A stretch of DNA of 34,624 nucleotides from CAYZPB01 sp964568525. GTDB lineage: Bacteria > Bacillota > Bacilli > Tepidibacillales > Tepidibacillaceae. Every line of letters starts with the position of its first letter. Within the stretch, counting starts at the first letter, position 1. The stretch spans positions 1 to 34,624 of the forward strand of contig CAZMPM010000011.1 of assembly GCA_964568525.1 (NCBI GenBank). Reading direction: 5' to 3'. A program made the position numbers and the translations under genes. The notes under the pieces were generated by a model. The model did not search any database, was not told the origin of the DNA, and worked only from the letters and a program-made list of their open reading frames with translations. Below are positions 6,054 to 13,557 of this stretch, piece by piece.

Positions 6054-8439
6054 ATTGACGCTTTCAAATATTACTAAGAATTATTATGTTGGCGATCAGA
6101 TAGTTCGTGCTGTTAGAGGTGTCTCACTTAAGTTTCGCAAAAATGAGTTCGTCGCTATCCTTGGACCAAGCGGTTGTGGTAAAACAACGTTATTAAACGT
6201 AATTGGTGGACTAGATCAGTATGATGAAGGCGATCTCGTAATCAATGGGATGTCAACAAAAAATTATCGTGCCTCTGATTGGGATGCGTATCGTAACCGT
6301 TCGATTGGTTTTGTTTTTCAGAATTACAATTTAATTTCGCATCAAACAGTGTTACGCAATGTTGAGATGTCGCTTACATTATCAGGTGTCTCCCGCACAG
6401 AACGTCGTAAACGAGCAATGGCTGTTCTTGAATCGGTGGGGATACTAGATCAAGCAAAGAAAAAACCAAGCCAGTTATCGGGTGGACAGATGCAACGCGT
6501 TGCAATTGCGCGTGCGCTAATCAACAACCCTGATATTATTCTTGCTGATGAGCCTACCGGTGCGTTAGATAGTGAAATTAGCGTGCAGGTTATGGAAATT
6601 TTGAAAGAGATTTCTAATACGAAATTAGTAATTATGGTAACGCATAATCAGGAAATGGCTAATAAATATGCGAGTAGAATTATTCAAATGCTTGATGGTG
6701 AGATTTTATCTGATAGTCAGCCAATTAAGCAGTTTGAGGACGTAGAGTATGGTGCTGGCAGAAGAGAGAGAGCTAAAGGACTCAAAAAAACTTCAATGAG
6801 TATTTTTACTGCATTAAGCTTATCATTTCGCAATTTGATATCAAAAAAATGGAGAACGTTAATTACATCTTTTGCGGGAAGTATTGGGATTATTGGTGTG
6901 GCGCTTGTTTTAGCTCTCTCCTCTGGTCTTGGTGCTTACCTTGGGACCATGCAGTCAGAGACACTGGCCAGTTTTCCGATTACCGTTAGTAAAAATGTTC
7001 AGACAGTAATGATGGGGCCGGCTGATGAGAATCATCTGGGAATGCTGGAGAACACCAAGAGTGATGAAGGTAAATTTCCGAAAGAGAACATAATTATAAA
7101 CTACGATACAAGTGATTTATTAATAGAGCATCGAAATGTTTTCAGCGATGAGTATCTTGCATATATTAAACGGATGCCTGAAGAGCTTCCAGATGCAGTT
7201 AACAATATTTCTTTTGTTAGTGGCGTTACAATGAATCTGTTATCTAAAGGCGATGACACTGTTGTACTATATGCCGGGCCAACAAATGCTGGAGATAGTC
7301 CGGATGTTGGCGATGCTATGGGAGTAGCGGCTAGTGGCTTTTGGCAAGAATTGCCTGATAATGAGGAATTTATTCTTTCGATATATGATTTGATTGGTGA
7401 GGGCAGTAGAATGCCAGCCAACAAACAAGAGTTAGTTCTGGTTGTCGATGAGTATAATCGCATCTACAGTAGTTTTTTTGAAAAACTTGGATTCAGTACT
7501 AGTGAAAATTTCAAACTTACTGACTTTATTGGTAAGCAGATTCTTGCAGTTGTCCCTAATGACCTATACTACGAGAAGAAGGGTGACCTTTACGTACCGA
7601 TTACCACTGACCAATATGAGGAATTTTATAAGCATAGCGATAGTTTACCGCTTACTATAACAGGTATTTTGCGACTTAAAGAGGATGCGACTGCTGGTAG
7701 TTTACAGACAGGTTTGGCTTATACCTCTGCACTAGCGGAATATGTTACGGACAACGCTAAAACTTCTAAAATCACACAAGAACAGCTTGATTCAGACCGT
7801 AACTTGATTACCGGCATCAGTTTTGCTGATGACAATGCGAAGAATAATCAACTTGTATTACTGGGTGCGGATAGCACACCGGTTGCAATCTCAATCTATC
7901 CTAAAAACTTTGATAGTAAGGATCAGATTAAAAAGTACTTGGATGCCTATAATGTTGATAAAAAGTTGGAAGATCAGATTGCTTACTCTGATTTAGGGGA
8001 GATTATTTCTTCGATGACCGGTACATTTATAAATACCGTTTCCTATGTACTGGTTGGCTTTGCAGCGATTTCCTTGTTAGTTTCGACAATTATGATTGCG
8101 ATTATTACTTATGTCTCTGTAATTGAACGGACAAAAGAGATTGGCGTATTAAGAGCCGTCGGAGCACGCAAAAAAGATATATCACGTGTATTTAATGCTG
8201 AAACAATTATTATCGGCTTTATCGCGGGTGTGTTTGGTGTCGCAGCAGCATATGCAATATCCATTCCGATTAATAATCTTATTGTTGACTTAGTCGGTAT
8301 TGGTAATATTGCAGCACTCAATCCATTACATGCATTACTTTTATTAGCAGGCAGTATGGTTCTTACGTTAATAGCTGGTTTTATACCATCAAGAATTGCT
8401 GCTAATAAGAATCCGGTAGAAGCACTAAGAGTAGATTAA
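6046..8439 (+). CDS. ABC transporter, ATPase-FtsX permease fusion (MacB-like)
   Basis: 797-residue fusion of an ATPase and a membrane half. The ATPase covers about 1-225: Walker A GPSGCGKTT (40-48), Q-loop around FVFQNYN (89-95), signature LSGGQMQR (144-151), Walker B IILADEPTGALD (164-175) and switch His in VTHN (198-201). A basic linker leads to a first membrane helix at about 272-296. A large extracytoplasmic domain (about 300-655) follows. Three C-terminal helices (about 660-690, 718-740 and 760-783) contain the FtsX consensus ERTKEIGVLRAVGA. This is the MacB/LolD-type architecture, usually acting on peptides, antibiotics, lipids or signals at the membrane surface rather than importing nutrients. 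No adjacent periplasmic protein or two-component system gives the substrate. A long hairpin terminator follows. Confidence 0.92.
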   Translation: MIKLTLSNITKNYYVGDQIVRAVRGVSLKFRKNEFVAILGPSGCGKTTLLNVIGGLDQYDEGDLVINGMSTKNYRASDWDAYRNRSIGFVFQNYNLISHQTVLRNVEMSLTLSGVSRTERRKRAMAVLESVGILDQAKKKPSQLSGGQMQRVAIARALINNPDIILADEPTGALDSEISVQVMEILKEISNTKLVIMVTHNQEMANKYASRIIQMLDGEILSDSQPIKQFEDVEYGAGRRERAKGLKKTSMSIFTALSLSFRNLISKKWRTLITSFAGSIGIIGVALVLALSSGLGAYLGTMQSETLASFPITVSKNVQTVMMGPADENHLGMLENTKSDEGKFPKENIIINYDTSDLLIEHRNVFSDEYLAYIKRMPEELPDAVNNISFVSGVTMNLLSKGDDTVVLYAGPTNAGDSPDVGDAMGVAASGFWQELPDNEEFILSIYDLIGEGSRMPANKQELVLVVDEYNRIYSSFFEKLGFSTSENFKLTDFIGKQILAVVPNDLYYEKKGDLYVPITTDQYEEFYKHSDSLPLTITGILRLKEDATAGSLQTGLAYTSALAEYVTDNAKTSKITQEQLDSDRNLITGISFADDNAKNNQLVLLGADSTPVAISIYPKNFDSKDQIKKYLDAYNVDKKLEDQIAYSDLGEIISSMTGTFINTVSYVLVGFAAISLLVSTIMIAIITYVSVIERTKEIGVLRAVGARKKDISRVFNAETIIIGFIAGVFGVAAAYAISIPINNLIVDLVGIGNIAALNPLHALLLLAGSMVLTLIAGFIPSRIAANKNPVEALRVD

Positions 8440-8450
8440 TATTACAGAAT

Positions 8451-8497
8451 AAATGACTGGTTATTTCCGTAATTACCTCGGAAATAGCCAGTCATTT
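8451..8497. terminator. long bidirectional terminator
   Basis: AAATGACTGGTTATTTCCG (8451-8469) pairs with CGGAAATAGCCAGTCATTT (8479-8497), 19 bp with one G-U, 9-nt loop. It separates the ABC transporter from the convergent nitroreductase. Confidence 0.85.
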
Positions 8498-8501
8498 TAG
8501 T

Positions 8502-9248
8502 TTATATACTATTCTTTTTATCTAAGAAAGCTTCTAACCAAATTTCCATACTACGATTCATCTCTAGCATAAATTCCTGGTTCCACTTTCTTTTGTATGT
8601 GAGCGAAACCTCTTTATCGAAGCTTTTGTCATCACGTGATTGGAAGTAATGCTCGAACTCTTCAGCTGAAAAACGCTTGTAACTATTTTCATGACAGATG
8701 AACTCTTGCGAAAATCTAGTTGGTTTAGTGCGATTCTTTTGTTGCTCGGTTGGGTAACCATAAACAAGCATGCAAGCAGGAACAACATAATCAGGTAGAT
8801 CTAAGAGTTCTTTAATTTGTTCGGCATTTTCAATAATATCACCAATGTAACAGGAACCAATTCCAAATGACTCTGCTGCGACCACGGTGTTCTGGGCAGC
8901 AATATTAGCATCCATTGCTGCTAACCATAAATCTCCAAGCTGTGGCGGTCTAATATCGTCGCCATAGACTTTTGTGAAACTATCATACCAGCGCTGCCAA
9001 TCAGCAAGAAAGATTAAAACTAATGGAGCTTTTGCAATGAAGGGCTGATTATCACAGAGGATAGCCAGTTGCTCTTTCAAGTGTTGATCGGTTACATCAA
9101 TTATTGTATAAAGAGTCATATTTCCTGCGGTTGGCGCCTGTAATGCTGCATTTAAAATCTCGTTCTTTTCCACAGTCAAAATTGGTCGCTCCGCATAAAC
9201 TCTTACAGATTTTCGTTCTTTTAGTGACCTAATAATTTCGTTGGGCAT
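8502..9248 (-). CDS. nitroreductase family protein (FMN-dependent, NfsA/FRP-like)
   Basis: 248-residue flavin oxidoreductase. The N-terminus LKERKSVRVYAERPI with ALQAPTAGNMTLYTI (about 34-48) is the FMN-binding entry of the nitroreductase fold. AAMDANIAAQNTVVAAESFGIGSCYIG (about 110-136) is the conserved central helix and loop, and VPACMLVYGYP (about 154-164) completes the fold. The length and the extended C-terminus resemble the NfsA/FRP group, which reduces nitro compounds, quinones or flavins using NAD(P)H. AAAGGAA lies upstream of the ATG. It starts 42 bp after trpB with no terminator between, so it is probably read from the T-box-controlled trp transcript. The true substrate is unknown. 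Confidence 0.88.
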   Translation of the reverse strand: MPNEIIRSLKERKSVRVYAERPILTVEKNEILNAALQAPTAGNMTLYTIIDVTDQHLKEQLAILCDNQPFIAKAPLVLIFLADWQRWYDSFTKVYGDDIRPPQLGDLWLAAMDANIAAQNTVVAAESFGIGSCYIGDIIENAEQIKELLDLPDYVVPACMLVYGYPTEQQKNRTKPTRFSQEFICHENSYKRFSAEEFEHYFQSRDDKSFDKEVSLTYKRKWNQEFMLEMNRSMEIWLEAFLDKKNSI

Positions 9249-9290
9249 CTAAGCATTCCTTTCGTTAAATTTTTATAATCCAACAAAAGT

Positions 9291-10478
9291 TTATCTGTTT
9301 TTCAGATAATTAGCAATTGCATCAACGTCTTTATCGCCGCGGCCAGAAAGGTTCACGATAATAATTTGATCTTTAAGGAGCGTTGGTGCCAGCTTCATAG
9401 CATGTGCAATTGCGTGTGAGCTTTCAATTGCCGGTATTATTCCCTCAGTTTTTGATAGATAGACAAAAGCGTTTACCGCTTCGTCATCGGTTGCCGGAAC
9501 GTATGTTGCCCGATTGATCTCCTTTAAATAGGCGTGTTGCGGGCCTACGCCAGGATAATCAAGTCCTGCAGAGATTGAATAAACTGGTTTAACCGCGCCA
9601 TCCTTATCAAAAAGTGCGATGGTATTCATGCCATGAAGCACTCCTTCAGTACCAAGAGTAAGTGTTGCCGCAGTCATCTCTGTATCAACACCATGACCTG
9701 CAGCCTCAACGCCAATTAATTTCACTTCATCGTAAGGAAGGAAAGCATTAAACAAACCAATTGCATTACTACCGCCGCCGACACATGCTATACAGTAATC
9801 AGGTAAACGATCTTCTTTTTCTTTAATTTGTTCGAGTGCTTCTTCGCCGATTATTTTCTGGAACTCTCTTACCATAGTTGGGTAAGGGTGTGGTCCAACA
9901 GCTGATCCGAGCAGATAAAAGGTATCTTCAACATTTTCAACCCATGCACCAATTGCCGCATCAACAGCTTCTGCAAGTGTCTGCATACCATCAGTTACGG
10001 CATGAACGCGAGCACCAAGCATCTCCATGCGGAACACGTTCAATTCTTGTCTTGCAATATCCTCTGCACCCTGATATACGTCACATTCCATGCCGAACAT
10101 GGCTGCTGTTGTTGCTGTCGCTACGCCGTGTTGGCCGGCACCAGTTTCGGCGATTACTTTCTTTTTGCCCATTCTTTTTGCGAGTAGAATCTGTCCGATT
10201 GTGTTGTTAATTTTATGAGAGCCGGTATGATTTAAGTCCTCGCGTTTCAAGTAAATTTTCGCTCCGCCCAAATCTCTCGTCATATTTTCGGCGTAGTAAA
10301 GCGGACTTGGTCTGCCGGCAAATTCGTTTAGATAGTACATATATTCTTTTTTAAAAGTAGGGTCTTTTAGTGCTTTTTCAAATTCGGCCTCTAATTCCTC
10401 TAGCGCTTTGATTACTGGTGGTGGGACAAACTGTCCGCCGAATCTACCAAATTCAAGTTCTTTTATATTTACTGACAT
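9291..10478 (-). CDS. trpB: tryptophan synthase beta chain
   Basis: PLP enzyme joining indole and L-serine to make L-tryptophan. The 395 residues match the TrpB1 length. The PLP lysine is K89 in HTGSHKINNT, and the phosphate-binding loop GGGSNAIG lies at about 230-237. The N-terminal GRFGGQFVPP and the ETGAGQHGVATAT segment are canonical. I choose ATG 10478, nine bases after AAGGAG; the in-frame ATG at 10487 touches that ribosome site. No trpA or other trp gene is adjacent, so this enzyme may use imported or internally supplied indole, or trpA may lie elsewhere. Expression is evidently controlled by the Trp T-box leader upstream. The nitroreductase gene follows after 42 bp. Confidence 0.96.
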   Translation of the reverse strand: MSVNIKELEFGRFGGQFVPPPVIKALEELEAEFEKALKDPTFKKEYMYYLNEFAGRPSPLYYAENMTRDLGGAKIYLKREDLNHTGSHKINNTIGQILLAKRMGKKKVIAETGAGQHGVATATTAAMFGMECDVYQGAEDIARQELNVFRMEMLGARVHAVTDGMQTLAEAVDAAIGAWVENVEDTFYLLGSAVGPHPYPTMVREFQKIIGEEALEQIKEKEDRLPDYCIACVGGGSNAIGLFNAFLPYDEVKLIGVEAAGHGVDTEMTAATLTLGTEGVLHGMNTIALFDKDGAVKPVYSISAGLDYPGVGPQHAYLKEINRATYVPATDDEAVNAFVYLSKTEGIIPAIESSHAIAHAMKLAPTLLKDQIIIVNLSGRGDKDVDAIANYLKNR

Positions 10479-10582
10479 AATAAACATCTCCTTATTTTAT
10501 AAATAATGATTATATTTTTTAATTTATTTGAATGTAAAGTTCAAGGTGGATAAAATAGTATCATTTTTAACACTCCTTTTTA

Positions 10583-10624
10583 TAAAAAAATAAAAACTGC
10601 CCAATCAATCGATTAGGGCAGTTT
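10583..10624 (-). terminator. T-box terminator (second module)
   Basis: On the minus strand AACTGCCC (10623-10616) pairs with GGGCAGTT (10602-10595), followed by TTTATTTTTTT. It is the transcription-off structure of the trpB leader; its 5' arm shares CTGCCC with antiterminator 2. Confidence 0.85.
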
Positions 10625-10918
10625 AATCCGCGGTACCACCTAATTTAAAACACTTTAACAAAATAAATACTCCATCCTAAGGACGAAGATAATTCGTTAT
10701 ACCACCTAAGTGTTTTATCTCTTTCAAATACAGATCAGCATGATCGATATTCTATCTCTGTAACGTGAGAACACGGTCGCAGCTACTACTAATTCGCCTG
10801 ACTTCTCGTGAATCCATTCAGAATCAATCTTCTTATCGATCTTTCACCAATGCGACCGACTCTCTGAAAGTTAACTTAATTCTTACTATTTTCACTCATC
10901 GAACAATTTATTCTATTT
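10583..10918 (-). promoter_or_regulatory. Trp-specific T-box riboswitch with two antiterminator/terminator modules
   Basis: Minus-strand leader RNA of trpB. T-box RNAs read uncharged tRNA through a specifier codon and switch between terminator and antiterminator. Stem I shows AGAGAG (10865-10860), a GGUG box (10848-10845), and a specifier loop GAA-UGG-A with the UGG Trp codon at 10816-10814. Module 1: AGG-TGGTATA-ACGAA-TTATC-TTCGT-CCT (10707-10680), competing with a terminator hairpin CTTCGTCC/GGATGGAG (10688-10670) plus TATTTATTTT. Module 2: TTAGG-TGGTACC-GCGG-ATTAAA-CTGC-CCTAA (10643-10613), competing with AAACTGCCC/GGGCAGTTT plus a T-run. A 9-bp helix (10716-10708 with 10655-10647) could enclose module 1. 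Only one stem I is seen. Confidence 0.92.
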
Positions 10919-10924
10919 TTGATT

Positions 10925-10953
10925 ATGATATTTTAAATAAAAAATATTGTCAA
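10925..10953 (-). promoter_or_regulatory. promoter of the T-box-trpB transcript
   Basis: On the minus strand TTGACA (10953-10948) and TATCAT (10930-10925) are 17 bp apart. The -35 is a perfect consensus match. The expected start is near 10918, just before stem I. Confidence 0.8.
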
Positions 10954-11020
10954 GCATTATTTTTGTGATTTTTGATGTATAATCAAATTGTAGTTAAATA
11001 AAAAAAAGGATGTGATTTAA

Positions 11021-11422
11021 ATGACTACTTGGGATGATCGTATTGCGTTGTTAGAGAAGAAGGTAGATGAGTGGAACAGAGAACTTGATGCGCTAAAAGA
11101 TCTTTATAACTTAGCGGATGAAAAGACAAAGTCAAAGCATCAAATTGATATTATATCTCTGGATTTAAAGTTAGAGGAGAGCATAATATTGCTGGAATCT
11201 CTTTTCTCTGAAGATGAACAAACTTGGAAAAAAGAGTTGAAGGAAAAGTACAACGAAGGTGTTTCTATAATGAAAGAACGTATAGAACAGGCAAAAGATA
11301 AGTTTGACGATTTTGATACGACGAAGGATGAGGTTTGGCGCGATCTTAAAGAAGGGGTTGAGAAGTCAACCAAAAGCCTTGGTGAAGCAATTGATAAAGT
11401 AAAGTCAAGGTTTAAAGACTAG
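11021..11422 (+). CDS. hypothetical coiled-coil protein
   Basis: 133-residue, highly charged, helical protein with no signal peptide, membrane helix or Cys. Glu, Lys and Asp dominate and hydrophobic residues recur every three to four positions (for example LEKKVDEWNRELDALKDLYNL at about 10-30). Two coiled-coil blocks are likely, about 5-60 and 65-130. I recognise no family. The start follows AAAGGATGTGAT, and a TATAAT at 10978-10983 is a plausible -10, although no good -35 is visible. It lies 18 bp before the patatin-like gene in the same direction and ends with a lysine-rich tail. It may be a partner of that lipase; this is inferred from position only. Confidence 0.7.
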   Translation: MTTWDDRIALLEKKVDEWNRELDALKDLYNLADEKTKSKHQIDIISLDLKLEESIILLESLFSEDEQTWKKELKEKYNEGVSIMKERIEQAKDKFDDFDTTKDEVWRDLKEGVEKSTKSLGEAIDKVKSRFKD

Positions 11423-11440
11423 ATAAAGGTGGACAGTTTT

Positions 11441-12658
11441 ATGGAAAAGAGTTACGGGCTTGTATTGGAAGGCGGCGGCGGTAAAGGAGCCTTTCAGATT
11501 GGTGTATGGCAAGCACTACGCGAATTAAATATTGAAATTGCCGCTGTGGCTGGAACCTCTGTGGGAGCATTAAATGCTGCGTTTATTGTCCAAGACAAAT
11601 TTGACGAGGCTTATAAGTTGTGGTCCCATATGAGCCCGGATCTTGTTTTTACTGGAGATAACGAGATATATAATGAACTTGTTACATTTAATATCGACTT
11701 TAAAAACTGGGGACGTTATGCTGAGTATTTAAAAAAAACCTTAAGTAATAGGGGTTTAGATGTTGAACCATTACATGAGTTAATTATTAAGCATGTTGAT
11801 GAAAAATTAATCAGAGAATCGCCGATTACCTTTGGGCTAGTGACAATCTCTTTGACAGATAAGAAACCAATAAAAATTTATGTTGATGATATACCAGAGG
11901 GCGAGATTGCAAATTATTTATTATGGTCTTCTTTTTTGCCGATGTTTAAATTGGATAACGGCGAGGACAAGCGTTTTCTCGATGGAGGTTTTTACGATAA
12001 TCTTCCTCTTGATATGGTCTACCAACTTGGACATAAAGATATTATAAGTGTCGAGTTAAAATCGTTTGGCATAAAACAACCGTTACGAGCAAAGGATGTA
12101 AATATAATTTCTATCATACCTTCTGACGATATTGGTTCGCCATTAGATTTTACTGAGGAACGTTCACAAAAGAATTTAAAGATGGGATATTTGGATGCTC
12201 TCAAGGCTTTTGGTATATATGAGGGTTTTAATTATTACCTCAGAGAAATACCAGACGAGAGATATTTTATTGATAGTTTACTGGAATTAAGTGAGAAACA
12301 AATTAAGGAAATGGCTCAAGAGATTGGTGTTCAAGGAGGCTCGTCGCAGCGAGTACTATTTGAAAGATTAATCCCTGCATTTGCCAGACAATTTAATCTT
12401 GATCGAAATGCAACATACAAGGAGATTATTCTTAAATTCACTGAGTTGTTGGCAGTTACCGTTGGAGTTGAAAGACTAAGAACATATACTTTCAAAGAGT
12501 TCCGTCAAGAAATCTTAGCGAGACTCGATCAGACTGATTTTAGATCATTTGATTATAATAGCATTCCTGCCTTTTTCAGAAGATCGCGAGTAATTAAACA
12601 ATCTTTTAAAGATGAACTAATATTGGACTGGGCAAGAATTTTTCTTAATCGTGATTAA
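11441..12658 (+). CDS. patatin-like phospholipase
   Basis: 405-residue hydrolase of the patatin/RssA class, which cleaves acyl esters of phospholipids using a Ser-Asp dyad. The oxyanion loop GGGGKG lies at 11-16, the nucleophile elbow GTSVG has Ser at 40, and the acid D181 is in FLDGG. The catalytic domain fills about 1-270. The remaining 135 residues are mostly helical and I cannot assign them. ATG 11441 is preferred, with AAAGGTGG eight bases upstream; the GTG at 11429 overlaps that site. There is no signal peptide, so the enzyme is probably cytoplasmic or peripheral to the membrane. It follows the coiled-coil gene by 18 bp and ends before a 14-bp hairpin terminator. Confidence 0.9.
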   Translation: MEKSYGLVLEGGGGKGAFQIGVWQALRELNIEIAAVAGTSVGALNAAFIVQDKFDEAYKLWSHMSPDLVFTGDNEIYNELVTFNIDFKNWGRYAEYLKKTLSNRGLDVEPLHELIIKHVDEKLIRESPITFGLVTISLTDKKPIKIYVDDIPEGEIANYLLWSSFLPMFKLDNGEDKRFLDGGFYDNLPLDMVYQLGHKDIISVELKSFGIKQPLRAKDVNIISIIPSDDIGSPLDFTEERSQKNLKMGYLDALKAFGIYEGFNYYLREIPDERYFIDSLLELSEKQIKEMAQEIGVQGGSSQRVLFERLIPAFARQFNLDRNATYKEIILKFTELLAVTVGVERLRTYTFKEFRQEILARLDQTDFRSFDYNSIPAFFRRSRVIKQSFKDELILDWARIFLNRD

Positions 12659-12671
12659 CTACCGAATAACA

Positions 12672-12704
12672 AAAGGAGCTATCTAAATTCTAGATAGCTC
12701 CTTT
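12672..12704. terminator. bidirectional terminator, patatin / rubrerythrin
   Basis: Perfect 14-bp stem AAAGGAGCTATCTA (12672-12685) with TAGATAGCTCCTTT (12691-12704), loop AATTC, between two convergent genes. Confidence 0.9.
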
Positions 12705-12724
12705 ATATTATTTTAAGTATTATT

Positions 12725-13315
12725 TTAATAGGTTTCTACAAACAGTTCAAAATGAGCTTGTGGGTGTGCGCATGCTGGGCACTCATCTACAGCTTCATTT
12801 CCCTCATGGATGTAACCGCAATTCCCACATTTCCATAGGACTTTGTCCGATTTTTTAAAGACAGCACCATTTTTAATATTTTCAGCCAATTTATTAAATC
12901 TAATCTCATGTCGTTTTTCCGCTTCTGCTATAAATCTAAATACCTCTGCTATTTCAGCGAAACCCTCTTTTTCAGCGATGTCTGCAAACATCGGGTAAAG
13001 GTGTGACCATTCTTCATTTTCACCAGTTGCCGCAGCTAATAAATTGTCATAGGTGTTTCCCTGAGCGACAGGAAAAGTAGCTTCAATCTCAATCATTGCT
13101 GGTAATTCGCTTGCAAAACCTGCAAGTAAGAATTTGAAAAATCTTTTTGCATGCTCTCTTTCGTTATCAGCAGTTTCAATAAAAATATTACGAATCTGTT
13201 TGTAACCTTCTTTATCTGCAACAGAAGCATAATAAGTGTAGCGATTTCTTGCCTGTGACTCCCCTGCAAAAGATTTCATTAAGTTTACCGCTGTTTGTGT
13301 TCCTGTTAACTTCAT
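12725..13315 (-). CDS. rbr: rubrerythrin
   Basis: 196-residue non-haem iron peroxidase that reduces hydrogen peroxide in anaerobes. A ferritin-like four-helix domain (about 1-145) carries diiron ligands: E19, E52 with H55 (ExxH), E99/E102 in TGENEEW, and E133 with H136 (second ExxH). The C-terminal rubredoxin domain has C163-x2-C166 and C179-x2-C182 for a single iron. Length and order are classical. Electrons would come from rubredoxin or an NAD(P)H-linked reductase, and the small rubredoxin-like protein at 5070 is one candidate. The gene is divergent from fixA, and its likely -35 sits inside an inverted repeat, which suggests regulation. Confidence 0.96.
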   Translation of the reverse strand: MKLTGTQTAVNLMKSFAGESQARNRYTYYASVADKEGYKQIRNIFIETADNEREHAKRFFKFLLAGFASELPAMIEIEATFPVAQGNTYDNLLAAATGENEEWSHLYPMFADIAEKEGFAEIAEVFRFIAEAEKRHEIRFNKLAENIKNGAVFKKSDKVLWKCGNCGYIHEGNEAVDECPACAHPQAHFELFVETY

Positions 13316-13381
13316 ATCCGACTTCCCCCTTTTAAAAATTAAATTATATCTTTCTTATAATCTTATCATATTACAAAAAAT

Positions 13382-13414
13382 ATTTTAACGAAAAATTAGC
13401 TTAATTGTAAGCTA
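13382..13414 (-). promoter_or_regulatory. rubrerythrin promoter with overlapping inverted repeat
   Basis: On the minus strand TTACAA (13410-13405) and TAAAAT (13387-13382) have 17-bp spacing. The -35 lies in TAGCTTA-CAAT-TAAGCTA (13414-13397), a 7-bp-arm palindrome that could be an operator. The -35 match is moderate. Confidence 0.5.
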
Positions 13415-13456
13415 GAAGTTAGAAAGTGTCATATATTAATAAGATTATGTTTCAAT

Positions 13457-13486
13457 TTGGTTAAGTTACAAATTCTATGATACAAT
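13457..13486 (+). promoter_or_regulatory. candidate promoter of fixABCX
   Basis: TTGGTT (13457-13462), 18 bp, TACAAT (13481-13486), with TG at 13478-13479 giving an extended -10. A GCTAAA/TTTAGC repeat (13503-13519) lies between this promoter and the ribosome site and could be an operator or leader hairpin. Confidence 0.55.
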
Positions 13487-13557
13487 ACATAAATATAATC
13501 TGGCTAAAATATGTTTAGCTTTCAGAACAAAAATCATGAATTATAGGAGGGTGAAAG

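Noticed and set aside
10765..10968. 67-residue plus-strand ORF
   Set aside because: It is the antisense of the T-box stem I and the trpB promoter, with no ribosome site.
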